The position numbers and the translations under genes are program-made. A stretch of 46,151 nt of DNA. It comes from Sandaracinobacteroides sp031425455. GTDB lineage: Bacteria; Pseudomonadota; Alphaproteobacteria; Sphingomonadales; Sphingomonadaceae. This document shows, piece by piece, positions 29,052 to 37,218 of the stretch (the stretch's first letter is position 1; each line of letters begins with the position of its first letter). Under the pieces are notes generated by a model. The model was not told where the DNA came from, did not search any database, and saw only the letters and a list, made by a program, of their open reading frames with translations. The DNA lies in NCBI GenBank assembly GCA_031425455.1, contig JANPJJ010000085.1, positions 1 through 46,151 on the forward strand. Reading direction: 5' to 3'.

Positions 29052-29354
29052 ATGGGCATGACATTGGTGGCCGAGTTCGAAACCCGGCGAGACGCCGAGA
29101 TGACGGTGGAAAAGCTGGTGCAGGAGCATCGGATCGACCGGACGCAGATTTTCGTGGCGCCGGCAGATGCCGGAAACAGCGCCGGTACGGCGAAGGCCGG
29201 ATCGGACATGGTGCACGGCGAGCCCGACCCGGACGCCACCCCCGCGCTGGAGGGCCGGATCGAAGTATCGGTCGATCTGGAAGATGATTCGGCGCGCCAG
29301 GCCGTGGAGGCCGTGTTCCGCGATCATGGCGCGACACGGCAGGAGAGCCGCTAA
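29052..29354 (+). CDS. Small protein of unknown function
   Basis: A 100-residue acidic protein (MGMTLVAEFETRRDAEMTVE, then KLVQEHRIDRTQIFVAPADA, a Gly/Asp-rich middle and GRIEVSVDLEDDSARQAVEA) with an alternating strand-helix pattern and no signal peptide. The beta-alpha-beta outline suggests a small ferredoxin-like fold, but I do not assign a family. Starts at ATG 29052, with an in-frame GTG at 29049. It is 106 bases past the P450 and convergent with the IclR gene, so it may be a separate unit; whether it belongs to the P450 operon is uncertain. The 106-base gap before it shows nothing clear. Confidence 0.65.
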   Translation: MGMTLVAEFETRRDAEMTVEKLVQEHRIDRTQIFVAPADAGNSAGTAKAGSDMVHGEPDPDATPALEGRIEVSVDLEDDSARQAVEAVFRDHGATRQESR

Positions 29355-29362
29355 ACGTCGCG

Positions 29363-30106
29363 CTACTCGGCGTCCGTCTCGGTGCCGGGCCGGATTCGCG
29401 CCTGGATCGCCGCCACCAGCTTCAGTTCCGCCTGCTTGATGCGGCTGCTGAGCCCGGCGACCGCCACCACCAGAACGTCGCCGAAGGCCGAATGCGGCAG
29501 CGCGACTGCAATGGCGCCGGCGTCTTCGGTGAACTTGTCGTAGACCCGGGCATAGCCCATCGCCCGGCTTTCCTCCACCAGTCGCTCGGCATCGGCGATC
29601 GCCTGGGCCGGGGTGCCGGCACGCAGCGCGCGGGCCAAGAACTGATGGCATGCGGCGGGCGGCAGGTCCGCCAGATAGGCCGCCCCCACCGCCGAGCCCA
29701 GGATCGGGAAGCCGGTGCCTTCGTCCACCTGCAGCGCGATCCGCTGCGTCCCCAGCAGCACGCGCAGGCAGCGCATCTGCTGGCCGGCGGGCGTCGTCAG
29801 CGTCACGGTCTCGCTGGTGGCGTCGCGCAAGTCCTGCAGCATCGGCATCAGCTCGTCGCCGAAGATGACCGACGGGATCCAGTCGCCCAGCGACGCCACT
29901 TTCAGGGTCGGGAAATAGCTGAGGTCGGTCGGCAGATAGGACAGATAGCCTTGCGCCAGCAGGCTCTTCAGCAGCACGCTCAGGCTCGATTTCGGATAGT
30001 CCAGCAGCCCGCCCATCTGCGCCAGCGTCAGGCGCCGCCGCTCATTGGCGAACAGTTCGAGGATTTCGATGGCCCGCGCCGCGGACTTGACCAGGGGTTC
30101 CTTCAT
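29363..30106 (-). CDS. IclR-family transcriptional regulator
   Basis: A 247-residue regulator with an N-terminal winged helix-turn-helix (VKSAARAIEILELFANERRR, LTLAQMGGLLDYPKSSLSVL) and a C-terminal effector-binding GAF-like domain of the IclR type (MLQDLRDATSETVTLTTPAG, DEGTGFPILGSAVGAAYLAD, and VAVALPHSAFGDVLVVAVAG). IclR proteins commonly control catabolic operons for aromatic and related compounds and respond to pathway intermediates. The gene closes the minus-strand catabolic operon, 52 bases past the lipoyl-domain gene, and probably controls the divergent promoters between 36163 and 36346; that target is inferred. No effector can be named. Confidence 0.92.
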   Translation of the reverse strand: MKEPLVKSAARAIEILELFANERRRLTLAQMGGLLDYPKSSLSVLLKSLLAQGYLSYLPTDLSYFPTLKVASLGDWIPSVIFGDELMPMLQDLRDATSETVTLTTPAGQQMRCLRVLLGTQRIALQVDEGTGFPILGSAVGAAYLADLPPAACHQFLARALRAGTPAQAIADAERLVEESRAMGYARVYDKFTEDAGAIAVALPHSAFGDVLVVAVAGLSSRIKQAELKLVAAIQARIRPGTETDAE

Positions 30107-30158
30107 GGCGCCCCTTATCCGCCGCTGCTGCCTGTGTCACGGCGCCGGCAGGTGGAAA

Positions 30159-30395
30159 TCAGCTGTGGATTTCCGCGATCGGCGTGCCGACCGCCAGCGT
30201 CTCGCCCAGGGGGGCGAGCAGCGTGATCGTCCCGGCGAACGGGCTTTCCACCTCGAAGCTCGTCTTCTCGGTCTCCACCGTGTAGATCTTGTCGCCCAGC
30301 GCCACCGCATCGCCAGACGCAACCAGCCATTCCACGATCGTGCCTTCCTGCATCGAGACTGCGAGCTTCGGCAGCTTCAGCGTCATCTTCGCCAT
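30159..30395 (-). CDS. Stand-alone lipoyl (biotinyl-type) carrier domain protein
   Basis: A 78-residue single-domain protein with the lipoyl fold: LPKLAVSMQEGTIVEWLVAS, GDKIYTVETEKTSFEVESPF, and AVGTPIAEIHS. The Lys in ETEK is the expected lipoylation site (a biotin site would read MKM). Lipoyl domains shuttle acyl or aldehyde groups between the E1, E2 and E3 components of 2-oxo acid dehydrogenases; here the domain is separate and no E2 catalytic core or E3 is encoded nearby. Starts one base after the E1 stop, so it should be translated together with E1 and serve as its acceptor. Confidence 0.9.
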   Translation of the reverse strand: MAKMTLKLPKLAVSMQEGTIVEWLVASGDAVALGDKIYTVETEKTSFEVESPFAGTITLLAPLGETLAVGTPIAEIHS

Positions 30396-30396
30396 C

Positions 30397-32451
30397 TCAG
30401 CCGGCCCGCATCATTGTGCGCGCCCGCGCAACGATCTGCGCGGCGTCGGGGAAATGCAGCGCCTCCAGCCCCAGCGCGAACGGTACCGGCGTATAGCGCC
30501 CGCCGATCCGCTCGACCGGCGCCTTCAACCGGCCCCACAGCCGCTTCTGCAAGATCGCCGCAAGCTCGGCCCCGAACCCGCCGAATTCGATTGCCGCGTG
30601 CACGATGAGCGCACGACCGGTCGCCCCGACGCAGGCCAGCAGCGTCTCGGTGTCGAGCGGGACGATGCTGCGGAGGTCGACCACCTCGGCGTCGATGCCC
30701 TCGTTTGCCAGCTGGTCGGCCGCGGCCAGGGCCTCCTGGATCGCCCAGCTGTAGCTGATGATGCTGAGGTCCTTGCCGGGCCGTGCCACCTTGGCCTTGC
30801 CCAGGGGCACCCGGTAGTCGCCCTCGGGCACGAAGCCGGGAACAAAGAAGCAGCGCATCGCCTCCAGGAAGATGACCGGGTCGGGATCGTCGATCGCCGA
30901 CAGCAGCATGCCCTTGGCGTCGTGCGCGTTGGAAGGTGCCACGATCTTGAGGCCCGGGGTGTGCGCGAACCAGGCCTCCAGAGACTGGGAATGCTGGGCG
31001 CCGAAACTGCCGACCTTGCCCGCCGTCAGCATGCGGAGCGTGATCGGGCAGCTGGTACGCCCGCCCGACATGTAGCGGAGCTTCGCGGCATGATTGGCGA
31101 TCTGGTCCATGCAGACCATGGCGAAATCGTTGATCATGATCTCGGCGACGGGCTTCATGCCGTTGAGCGACGCCCCGATCGCCGCGCCGACGATCGCCTG
31201 CTCCGAAATCGGCGTGCCGCGCACGCGCGCCCGGCCGTGTTTGGTGGAAAGCCCGTAAGTCGCCTTCACGATGCCGCCGGCCGGATCCTCGATATCCTCC
31301 CCGAGCAGGAAGACCTGCGGGTCGTTGGCCAGCGCGATGTCCATCGCCTCGGTGACGGCCTGGCCGAAGGTGATCTTGCGGCCCGATGTCGGCGCCTCGG
31401 GCTCGGCCGCGCGCGTCGGCCGGGGATGGCTGCCTTCCGGGATGTCGGCCGGGTCGGCGAACACGTCGATGGTCAGCTCGGCCTCGACGGGGGCCGGCGA
31501 TCCCTGCGCGAAGGCCTGTGCCGCGTCGACTTCGGCCAGCGCTTCGGCATCGATCGCGTCTAGTTCGACGGCGCTTGCCATGCCGTCGGCGATCAGCCGG
31601 GCGCGATAGGTGATCAGCGGTGCCTCGGCGCGCGCCTTCGCCAGCTTGTCCGCGTCCATATGGGCTTCTTCCGAGCCGAAGGCGTGGCCCTGCAGCCGGT
31701 GCGCGACACATTCCAGCAGGGTTGGTCCGTCGCCCGCCCGGGCCCGGGCGACGGCGCGGCCGGCGGCGGCATACAGCGCGTGGGGATCGGTGCCGTCCAC
31801 CCTCTCGCCGACCATGCCATAGCCTGCCGCGCGCGATGCGATGTCGGGCGATGCAGTGGAGTTCGCATAGTCTGTGTATTCGGCGTAGAGATTGTTCTGG
31901 CACACGAACACCACCGGCAGCTTCCAAAGCGCGGCCAGGTTCAGCGCTTCGTGCACCGCGCCGATGTTGGCGGCGCCGTCGCCGAAGCTGCAGGTGGTGA
32001 TGCGCCCGGTGCCCTGCATCTGCGCCGACAGCGCCAGGCCCGCCGCGATCGGGGCGCCCGCCCCGACGATGCCGGTGGTCGCCATTAGGCCGCTGTTGGG
32101 ATCGGACAGGTGCATCGGCCCGCCCTTGCCCTTGGACGTACCGGTCGCCTTCCCATACATCTCGGCCATGATCTCGTTCAGCGACGTGCCCTTCGCCACG
32201 ATGTCATGAATGCAGCGATAGGTAATCACGCTCTGGTCGTCGGGCGCCAGGTGGAGGGCGATGGTAGCCGGGATCGCCTCCTGCCCGCCGCAGGGATAAT
32301 ATTGGAACATCAGTTCGCCGGCGGCCAGCCCCTGCTGGATGCGCCGGTCGGTGGCGGCGATCCGCGCCATCGTGCGATAGACCTGGACGGCCGACGCCGC
32401 GTCGAGCCGATATTCGTTGCTGCCGTCGCGCTCCATCGCTCTCGTCTCCAT
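30397..32451 (-). CDS. Fused alpha/beta E1 subunit of a thiamine-diphosphate dehydrogenase
   Basis: A 684-residue protein joining E1 alpha and E1 beta. The alpha part (about 1-330) has RIQQGLAAGELMFQYYPCGG, the TPP-binding GDGAANIGAVHEALNLAALW followed by the Asn pair in CQNN, and HRLQGHAFGSEEAHMD; a short acidic Pro-rich linker precedes the beta part with ITFGQAVTEAMDIALANDPQ, LLGEDIEDPAGGI, GTPISEQAIVGAAIGASLNG and the C-terminal GLEALHFPDAAQIV. The layout is that of acetoin, pyruvate or 2-oxo acid E1 enzymes that decarboxylate or cleave a C-C bond next to a carbonyl. ATG 32451 chosen; 32436 is an alternative with GGAG upstream. Followed by the lipoyl protein. No E2 or E3 in the window. Substrate unknown. 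Confidence 0.9.
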   Translation of the reverse strand: METRAMERDGSNEYRLDAASAVQVYRTMARIAATDRRIQQGLAAGELMFQYYPCGGQEAIPATIALHLAPDDQSVITYRCIHDIVAKGTSLNEIMAEMYGKATGTSKGKGGPMHLSDPNSGLMATTGIVGAGAPIAAGLALSAQMQGTGRITTCSFGDGAANIGAVHEALNLAALWKLPVVFVCQNNLYAEYTDYANSTASPDIASRAAGYGMVGERVDGTDPHALYAAAGRAVARARAGDGPTLLECVAHRLQGHAFGSEEAHMDADKLAKARAEAPLITYRARLIADGMASAVELDAIDAEALAEVDAAQAFAQGSPAPVEAELTIDVFADPADIPEGSHPRPTRAAEPEAPTSGRKITFGQAVTEAMDIALANDPQVFLLGEDIEDPAGGIVKATYGLSTKHGRARVRGTPISEQAIVGAAIGASLNGMKPVAEIMINDFAMVCMDQIANHAAKLRYMSGGRTSCPITLRMLTAGKVGSFGAQHSQSLEAWFAHTPGLKIVAPSNAHDAKGMLLSAIDDPDPVIFLEAMRCFFVPGFVPEGDYRVPLGKAKVARPGKDLSIISYSWAIQEALAAADQLANEGIDAEVVDLRSIVPLDTETLLACVGATGRALIVHAAIEFGGFGAELAAILQKRLWGRLKAPVERIGGRYTPVPFALGLEALHFPDAAQIVARARTMMRAG

Positions 32452-32452
32452 C

Positions 32453-33103
32453 TCAGCCCGCAATCCCGACAGTCAGCTGCACATCGAAGCGGCCGGCGCC
32501 TGTCCGGGTCGGGATCGCATCGTTCTGATATCGGTCGGAAAACCAGAAATCATGCGCCCGGCCGAGATCGGGCCAGCGCGATACCGCGAGGATGCCGTCG
32601 GACCAGGCGCCGTGCAGCACCCGCACCGACCCGCCGAGTTCGAACAGCGGATAGTAAGCGCCGCGCTCGCGCAGCATCGGCAGGATGATGTCGCGATAGG
32701 CGTCCATCCGCGTCTCGTCGAAACTGCTGCCCTCGATCAGCATATAGGCTCGGGGCTGGTCCGAGGCCGGCACATCGACGGTGGCGAGGGTGGGAACGAG
32801 GCTGCCGGGCCAGCCCTCGAACGGGAGCCCGACGGCGCCCAGTGCCTGGCTGCCGGCCGGCAGCGCTGCTGCAAGCTGCCCGGCGCCGGTCCAGAAGCTG
32901 TCGAGGTCGGGTGCCCAGGCGAAGCGCGCGATGAGGAGCCCGGTGTGAACGCTGCCGGTCTCCAGCACCTCGACATCGGCAGGGGCCGAGGCGGCCAGCA
33001 CGGTACCTCGCGCGGCTTCGATCGCGCGGGTCCAGCCGGCCAGCAGCGCCGCATCGGCAGAGGCCGGCTTCAGGACGAGAAATCCGGGGGCCAGGCCCTG
33101 CAT
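32453..33103 (-). CDS. Two-domain DUF1330-like protein
   Basis: A 216-residue soluble protein that looks like two related ferredoxin-like halves: residues 1-100 (LAPGFLVLKPASADAALLAG ... VLETGSVHTGLLIARFAWAP) and 110-216 (RAYMLIEGSSFDETRMDAYR, YYPLFELGGSVRVLHGAWSD, AVSRWPDLGRAHDFWFSDRY). The second half fits the DUF1330 pattern of a beta-alpha-beta dimer fold found near catabolic genes, often with isomerase-like or unknown roles. The ATG at 33103 has GAGGAG at proper spacing; an adjacent ATG at 33106 is possible. It lies between the hydrolase-fold gene and the E1 gene in the minus-strand operon. Function unknown. Confidence 0.75.
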   Translation of the reverse strand: MQGLAPGFLVLKPASADAALLAGWTRAIEAARGTVLAASAPADVEVLETGSVHTGLLIARFAWAPDLDSFWTGAGQLAAALPAGSQALGAVGLPFEGWPGSLVPTLATVDVPASDQPRAYMLIEGSSFDETRMDAYRDIILPMLRERGAYYPLFELGGSVRVLHGAWSDGILAVSRWPDLGRAHDFWFSDRYQNDAIPTRTGAGRFDVQLTVGIAG

Positions 33104-33113
33104 CATCTGCTCC

Positions 33114-33932
33114 TCAATGCCGGCGGGCGAAATCGGCGACGGCGCCGGCGAATCCGTCCGGATCGTCCCAGAACGGGCTATGGCCCGCCGACGGCAGCTC
33201 GACCAGCTCGCTCGACGCAATCGCACCCTGCATCCAGCGGCCGATCTCTCCCGGCATGACGGGGTTGGTCGCGCGTCCATAGACGAGCAAGGTGGGCAGC
33301 GAGATACGGCCCAGCATGGCGCGGTAATCCTGCGCGACCATGTCCTCGATCAGCGTCGCGACCGTTTCCGTCGGCGTAAGCCAGGTCTGCGCCGTCATCT
33401 CCGCCAGGGTGGCCGCGTCGGGCGTCGTTGCGAACGAGGCAAGCAGAAAGCCACCGAGCGCCGCCGTCCGGTCCGCCCGGACTCCGGCCGCGAACCCGGC
33501 ACCGGCCTCCGGCGGGAAGTCGCCGAAGGTCGGGTGCTCCCAGCTCTCAGCGTTGGTCAGCCGAGCCGTCATCTCCGAAAGGCACAACCCGCGCAGCCGA
33601 CCGCTGCCGTGCCGCTCCAGATAGGTCAGCGCCACCATCCCCCCATAGGCGACCCCCAGCAGCAGGGCCTTGTCGACGCCGAGTTGCGCCAGGGCCTCCC
33701 CCAGATCGTCGGCGTTCTGCGCGATGCTGTGGCCGCCGGCGGACTTTCCCGACAGACCCTGCCCGCGCAAGTCGATGGTGATCACCCGGTTGGTACGCGC
33801 CAGCGCCGGCAACACCCGCTGCCAGAAATAGCCGCAGGGGAACTGCAGGCCCTGCAGCATCACCAGCGGCGGGCCGTCGCCATCGTCGCTGAACCACAGC
33901 GGGCAGCCGTCCGACAGGGTGAGATAGGGCAT
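33114..33932 (-). CDS. Alpha/beta-hydrolase-fold protein lacking the nucleophile
   Basis: A 272-residue protein of the alpha/beta-hydrolase superfamily (strand LVMLQGLQFPCGYFWQRVLP, RVITIDLRGQGLSGKS, and the nucleophile-elbow segment LLLGVAYGGMVALTYL). Where the family has G-x-S-x-G, residue 95 is Ala (codon GCC at 33650-33648), the usual oxyanion-hole HG appears as QG, and the acid position before P in GRATNPVMP is Asn; the late His (His251, AGHSPFWDDP) remains. It is therefore unlikely to be a standard esterase or hydrolase and might act through another mechanism or as a binding protein. Its ATG overlaps the receptor stop (TGATG) and it is embedded in the catabolic operon. Confidence 0.85.
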   Translation of the reverse strand: MPYLTLSDGCPLWFSDDGDGPPLVMLQGLQFPCGYFWQRVLPALARTNRVITIDLRGQGLSGKSAGGHSIAQNADDLGEALAQLGVDKALLLGVAYGGMVALTYLERHGSGRLRGLCLSEMTARLTNAESWEHPTFGDFPPEAGAGFAAGVRADRTAALGGFLLASFATTPDAATLAEMTAQTWLTPTETVATLIEDMVAQDYRAMLGRISLPTLLVYGRATNPVMPGEIGRWMQGAIASSELVELPSAGHSPFWDDPDGFAGAVADFARRH

Positions 33933-36163
33933 CAGAACTTCACCGCCGCGCGCAGCCCGTAAGTGCGGGGCGGCGCGACATAGGCCTGCGCCACAAGCTG
34001 CGGGTTGAACGCGCCTGATTCCAGCACTTCGGTGAAATAGGTCTCGTCAGTCAGGTTGTTGACGAAGGCGCCCAGCGAGAAGCGGTCGTCGGCGCTGGTC
34101 CAGGTGATCGCCGCATTGCCGGTCACATAGGCGGGCTGCGCGATCTGCCGGCGGTTGAACTGGGTGAAGAACAGGTCAGACTGGAAGCGCCAGTCGGTTC
34201 TGAGGTTCAGCTTGCCGGTATTCCCCAGGTCGAAATCATAGGACAGCATGCCGGTGAAGGTCCATTCCGGCGCGCGCGGCAGCCGGTTGCCGCCCAGATC
34301 GATCGGGTTTGCCGCATCGCAGCCCGGGCTGATCGGGGCTGCCGGCTGGGTCGGGTCGCCGGTGCAGAATTCCTTGTACTTCGCGTTCAGATAGGCCGCC
34401 GTGATCCCCGCCTCGAACCCTGTCACCGGGCGCACCGAGAACTCGACTTCGGCGCCGTACAGCCGGGACTGCGCCGCGTTGGTGAGCACCGACGACAGGT
34501 TCACGATCTGCCCGACCTGCATGTTGGTGTAGTTATAATAAAAGATGTTGCCGTTGATGGTCGCGCGCCGATCTGCGGTCTGCGCCTTCACGCCCGCTTC
34601 ATAGGCCCATACCTTTTCCGGCTCGAAGCCGGGCTGCACGGCGAGCAGGTTGAACCCGCCGGATTTGAAGCCGCGGGTGACCGACGCGTAGAGGTTGATG
34701 TCATCGGTCGCCTCATAGTTCACCACGAAGCGCGGGGTGAAGGCGTTGAAGCTGGCCTCGTCGTCCACCAACTGCACGAACGGCGCGCCGAAGTTGATCT
34801 CGTAGCGATAATCCGTGCTGCGCTTCTCGTGGCTGTAGCGGGCACCGAACGTCAGCTTCAGCCGGTCGGTCGGCGCCCAGCGCAGCTCGCCGAAGCCGGC
34901 GACCGCCTCGGTTCGCGCCGAGCCTTCGATCTCGATGAAGAAGGGCAGGTCGAACCCGAAGGTGAAGGGTAGCGCGATGAAGCTGTCGCCGGTCTCCTTG
35001 AAATAGAAGCCGCCGACCAGCCAGGAGAGCGTCCGGTCCGGGTCCGACGCCAGCTGCAACTCCTGGCTCCACTGCTCGTTCCGGTCCTGCTGGATGTAGT
35101 TAACATAAAACACATCCGAGCCGTCACCGTCGTTGAACCAGTTGAACCGGGTTTTGCGGTAGCCGGTGATCGAGCTCGCCTGCACGCCGCCGAAATCATA
35201 GCCGAGATGGAGTGCCACGCCGGTCTGGCGGGTGAGGAAGAAGTCGTTGTCCTCGCCGACGCCCCGGCTGGCCCCGGGGATCGCCGCCTCGAAGCCCTGG
35301 TTCACGGTGCGCAGGTCGCCGAAGCCGCCGAAATCGGCGGTGGGCAGCGCATCGGGCCGGTTCAGATATTTATAGGCCGGCAGGTTGCTGTCGTCCTCCA
35401 GATGCTCGACCGAAACGCGTGCCGTGAAAGGGCCGCCGCCATCATAGGCAAGCTGGCCTCGAAGCGCCCAGACATCCTTGCTGTCGAGCCGGTCGAAGCC
35501 GCGATCCTCGGCGCCGGGAAAGATGTTGCGGGTAAAGCCGTCGCGCCAGCTGCCCATGCCCGCCAGGCGCACGGCCCAGCCGCCGCCGAGCGGCGCGTTC
35601 ACCATTCCTTCGATCCGGTAGGCGTTGTAGTTGCCGATCTCGCCCGCAACCCGGCCTTCGAACTCATCCCTGGGTGTGTTGGGGATCACGTTGATCACGC
35701 CGCCCGTCGCGTTGCGGCCATAGAGCGTGCCCTGCGGCCCGCGCAGCACTTCCACACGCGAAATATCGAACAGGTCGAACAGGCCGGCCGATGCACGCGC
35801 CACATAGACGCCGTCGGAATGGACCGCGACTCCCGGATCGCCGGCGATGGTGTAATTCTCGTTGCCGACACCCCGGATCGAAATCTTGCCGACCACCGAG
35901 CGCTGCACCAGCAGCCCTGGTGTCAGGTCCGACAGCTGCTCGGTGCTGCGGATGCCGGCCGCCTCCAGCGTGTCGCCCGACAAGGCCGTGATCGAAATCG
36001 GCACGTCCTGGATCGAGGCCGACCGCCGATCGGCCGTCACCAGGATCTCGTACGGATCGGCTTCGGCCAGCTGGGCAGCAGGCGCCGGCGCCTGCGCCTG
36101 CGCGAGGCTCGCCGTCGATGCCAGCATCGAAACGCCGGCCAGCATCAGTTTCGTCGCGCGCAT
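33932..36163 (-). CDS. TonB-dependent receptor heading the minus-strand catabolic operon
   Basis: Outer-membrane active transporter, 743 residues. A signal peptide (MRATKLMLAGVSMLASTASL, cleavage near AQA), TonB box EILVTADRR, plug with SIQDVPISITALSGDTLEAA, LSDLTPGLLVQRSV, SIRGVGNENYTIAGDPGVAV and EVLRGPQGTLYGRNATGGVI, and a beta-barrel ending in LRAAVKF. This plug type (VLRGPQGTLYGRN) is the abundant sphingomonad receptor class linked to uptake of varied organic substrates rather than only iron chelates. GGGAG precedes the ATG. First gene of an operon with hydrolase-fold, DUF1330, E1 and lipoyl genes, so it probably imports the compound they process. Confidence 0.92.
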   Translation of the reverse strand: MRATKLMLAGVSMLASTASLAQAQAPAPAAQLAEADPYEILVTADRRSASIQDVPISITALSGDTLEAAGIRSTEQLSDLTPGLLVQRSVVGKISIRGVGNENYTIAGDPGVAVHSDGVYVARASAGLFDLFDISRVEVLRGPQGTLYGRNATGGVINVIPNTPRDEFEGRVAGEIGNYNAYRIEGMVNAPLGGGWAVRLAGMGSWRDGFTRNIFPGAEDRGFDRLDSKDVWALRGQLAYDGGGPFTARVSVEHLEDDSNLPAYKYLNRPDALPTADFGGFGDLRTVNQGFEAAIPGASRGVGEDNDFFLTRQTGVALHLGYDFGGVQASSITGYRKTRFNWFNDGDGSDVFYVNYIQQDRNEQWSQELQLASDPDRTLSWLVGGFYFKETGDSFIALPFTFGFDLPFFIEIEGSARTEAVAGFGELRWAPTDRLKLTFGARYSHEKRSTDYRYEINFGAPFVQLVDDEASFNAFTPRFVVNYEATDDINLYASVTRGFKSGGFNLLAVQPGFEPEKVWAYEAGVKAQTADRRATINGNIFYYNYTNMQVGQIVNLSSVLTNAAQSRLYGAEVEFSVRPVTGFEAGITAAYLNAKYKEFCTGDPTQPAAPISPGCDAANPIDLGGNRLPRAPEWTFTGMLSYDFDLGNTGKLNLRTDWRFQSDLFFTQFNRRQIAQPAYVTGNAAITWTSADDRFSLGAFVNNLTDETYFTEVLESGAFNPQLVAQAYVAPPRTYGLRAAVKF

Positions 36164-36283
36164 GGCAGTCTCCCTTTTTGAAGCGCCGTCCTGCCGACCA
36201 GGGCCGATATCCGACCCGACGCCCGATCCGGACTGTCACAATCCCGAAGCCATCGTCCCACGACGCCAGGCATTCGTCAAGAG

Positions 36284-36322
36284 TGTCCACAAATGTATTG
36301 ACAGCGTTCGCGTATGTGGACA
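36284..36322. promoter_or_regulatory. 8-bp inverted repeat in the divergent catabolic promoter region
   Basis: TGTCCACA (36284-36291) and its exact complement TGTGGACA (36315-36322) flank 23 bases that include TTGACA at 36299-36304 or so, a good -35 match for rightward transcription. The region lies midway between the divergent receptor (starts 36163) and amidohydrolase (starts 36346) genes. A dimeric regulator such as the IclR protein encoded at 29363-30106 could bind here; that assignment is inferred. Confidence 0.5.
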
Positions 36323-36345
36323 ACTTTGGCGGGAGAGGAGGCTGG

Positions 36346-37218
36346 ATGGCCGGCTATATCGATATCGTCGTCAACCAGTTCGGGCCCGACGAAGTGGCGG
36401 CCGGGCAGACCGGGTTCGACGCTGCGTTCATGGCGCAGGTGCGCATGCCCGACGCGATGCGAGGCGGCGTCGGTATCGACGACTATCTGCGGATGATGGA
36501 CGCCGCCGGCGTCGAGCACAGCCTGCTGATCGCGGTGCGCGCGGGGGATCGCCGCTGGAAGGGCAGCTTCGAAATTCCTTATGCCCAGGTGGCGCGCTGG
36601 TGCGATGCCCATCCCGATCGCTTTTCCGGCCTGGCCGGCGTGGACCCAACCCACGGCATCGCCCAGCTGAAGGAGCTGGACCATGCCGTGAGCAACCTCG
36701 GCTTCGTGGGGGCGCACAGTTACCCGCACTGGTTCTCTCTGCCGCCCGATGCCCCGCTCTGGTATCCGATCTACGCCCGCTGCGCCGAGCTCGGCGTTCC
36801 CATCATGATGCAGGTCGGGCAGAACCTCATCTACCAGAAGGAGGTTCGCCTGCCGTCGGTGGCGCGGCCGATCCTGCTCGACCGGATCGCCATCGACTTT
36901 CCCGAGCTGACGCTGATCGGAATCCACATCGGTGTGCCCTGGACCGACGAGATGATCGCCATGGCGTGGAAGCACGAGCGCGTGTTCATCGGCATCGACG
37001 CCTATGCCCCCAAGCATCTGCCGGCGAGCCTGATCCACTATATGAACAGCTATGGCAGCCACAAAGTGCTGTTCGGGACCGACTGGCCGGTGATCGCCCC
37101 GGGCCGCGCGGTGGACGAGATGCGCGCCCACAACTTCCGCCCCGATGCCTTCCAGCGCATCATGCGCGACAATGCGCTGGCTGTGTTCCCGGCGCTGAAG
37201 GCGCGTTTGCGTGGCTGA
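36346..37218 (+). CDS. Amidohydrolase-family (TIM-barrel, decarboxylase-like) protein
   Basis: A 290-residue amidohydrolase 2 superfamily protein. Strands and motifs include MDAAGVEHSLLIAVRAGDRR, GLAGVDPTHGIAQLKELDHA, GFVGAHSYPHWFSLPP, PIMMQVGQN, LTLIGIHIGVPWTDEMIAMA and the C-terminal VLFGTDWPVIAPGRAVDEM, whose Asp is the family's last catalytic residue. The N-terminal HxH metal motif is absent (the first strand reads MAGYIDIVVNQFGPDE), so metal binding may be partial or altered. Relatives act as decarboxylases or hydrolases on aromatic and keto acids; substrate here unknown. GGAGG before the ATG fixes the start. First gene of the rightward operon; its end overlaps the ligase start by 8 bases. 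Confidence 0.87.
   Translation: MAGYIDIVVNQFGPDEVAAGQTGFDAAFMAQVRMPDAMRGGVGIDDYLRMMDAAGVEHSLLIAVRAGDRRWKGSFEIPYAQVARWCDAHPDRFSGLAGVDPTHGIAQLKELDHAVSNLGFVGAHSYPHWFSLPPDAPLWYPIYARCAELGVPIMMQVGQNLIYQKEVRLPSVARPILLDRIAIDFPELTLIGIHIGVPWTDEMIAMAWKHERVFIGIDAYAPKHLPASLIHYMNSYGSHKVLFGTDWPVIAPGRAVDEMRAHNFRPDAFQRIMRDNALAVFPALKARLRG

Noticed and set aside
30154..30174. GGAAATC...GATTTCC inverted repeat at the lipoyl gene end
   Set aside because: A 7-bp stem overlapping the stop codon without a T tract; could be chance.
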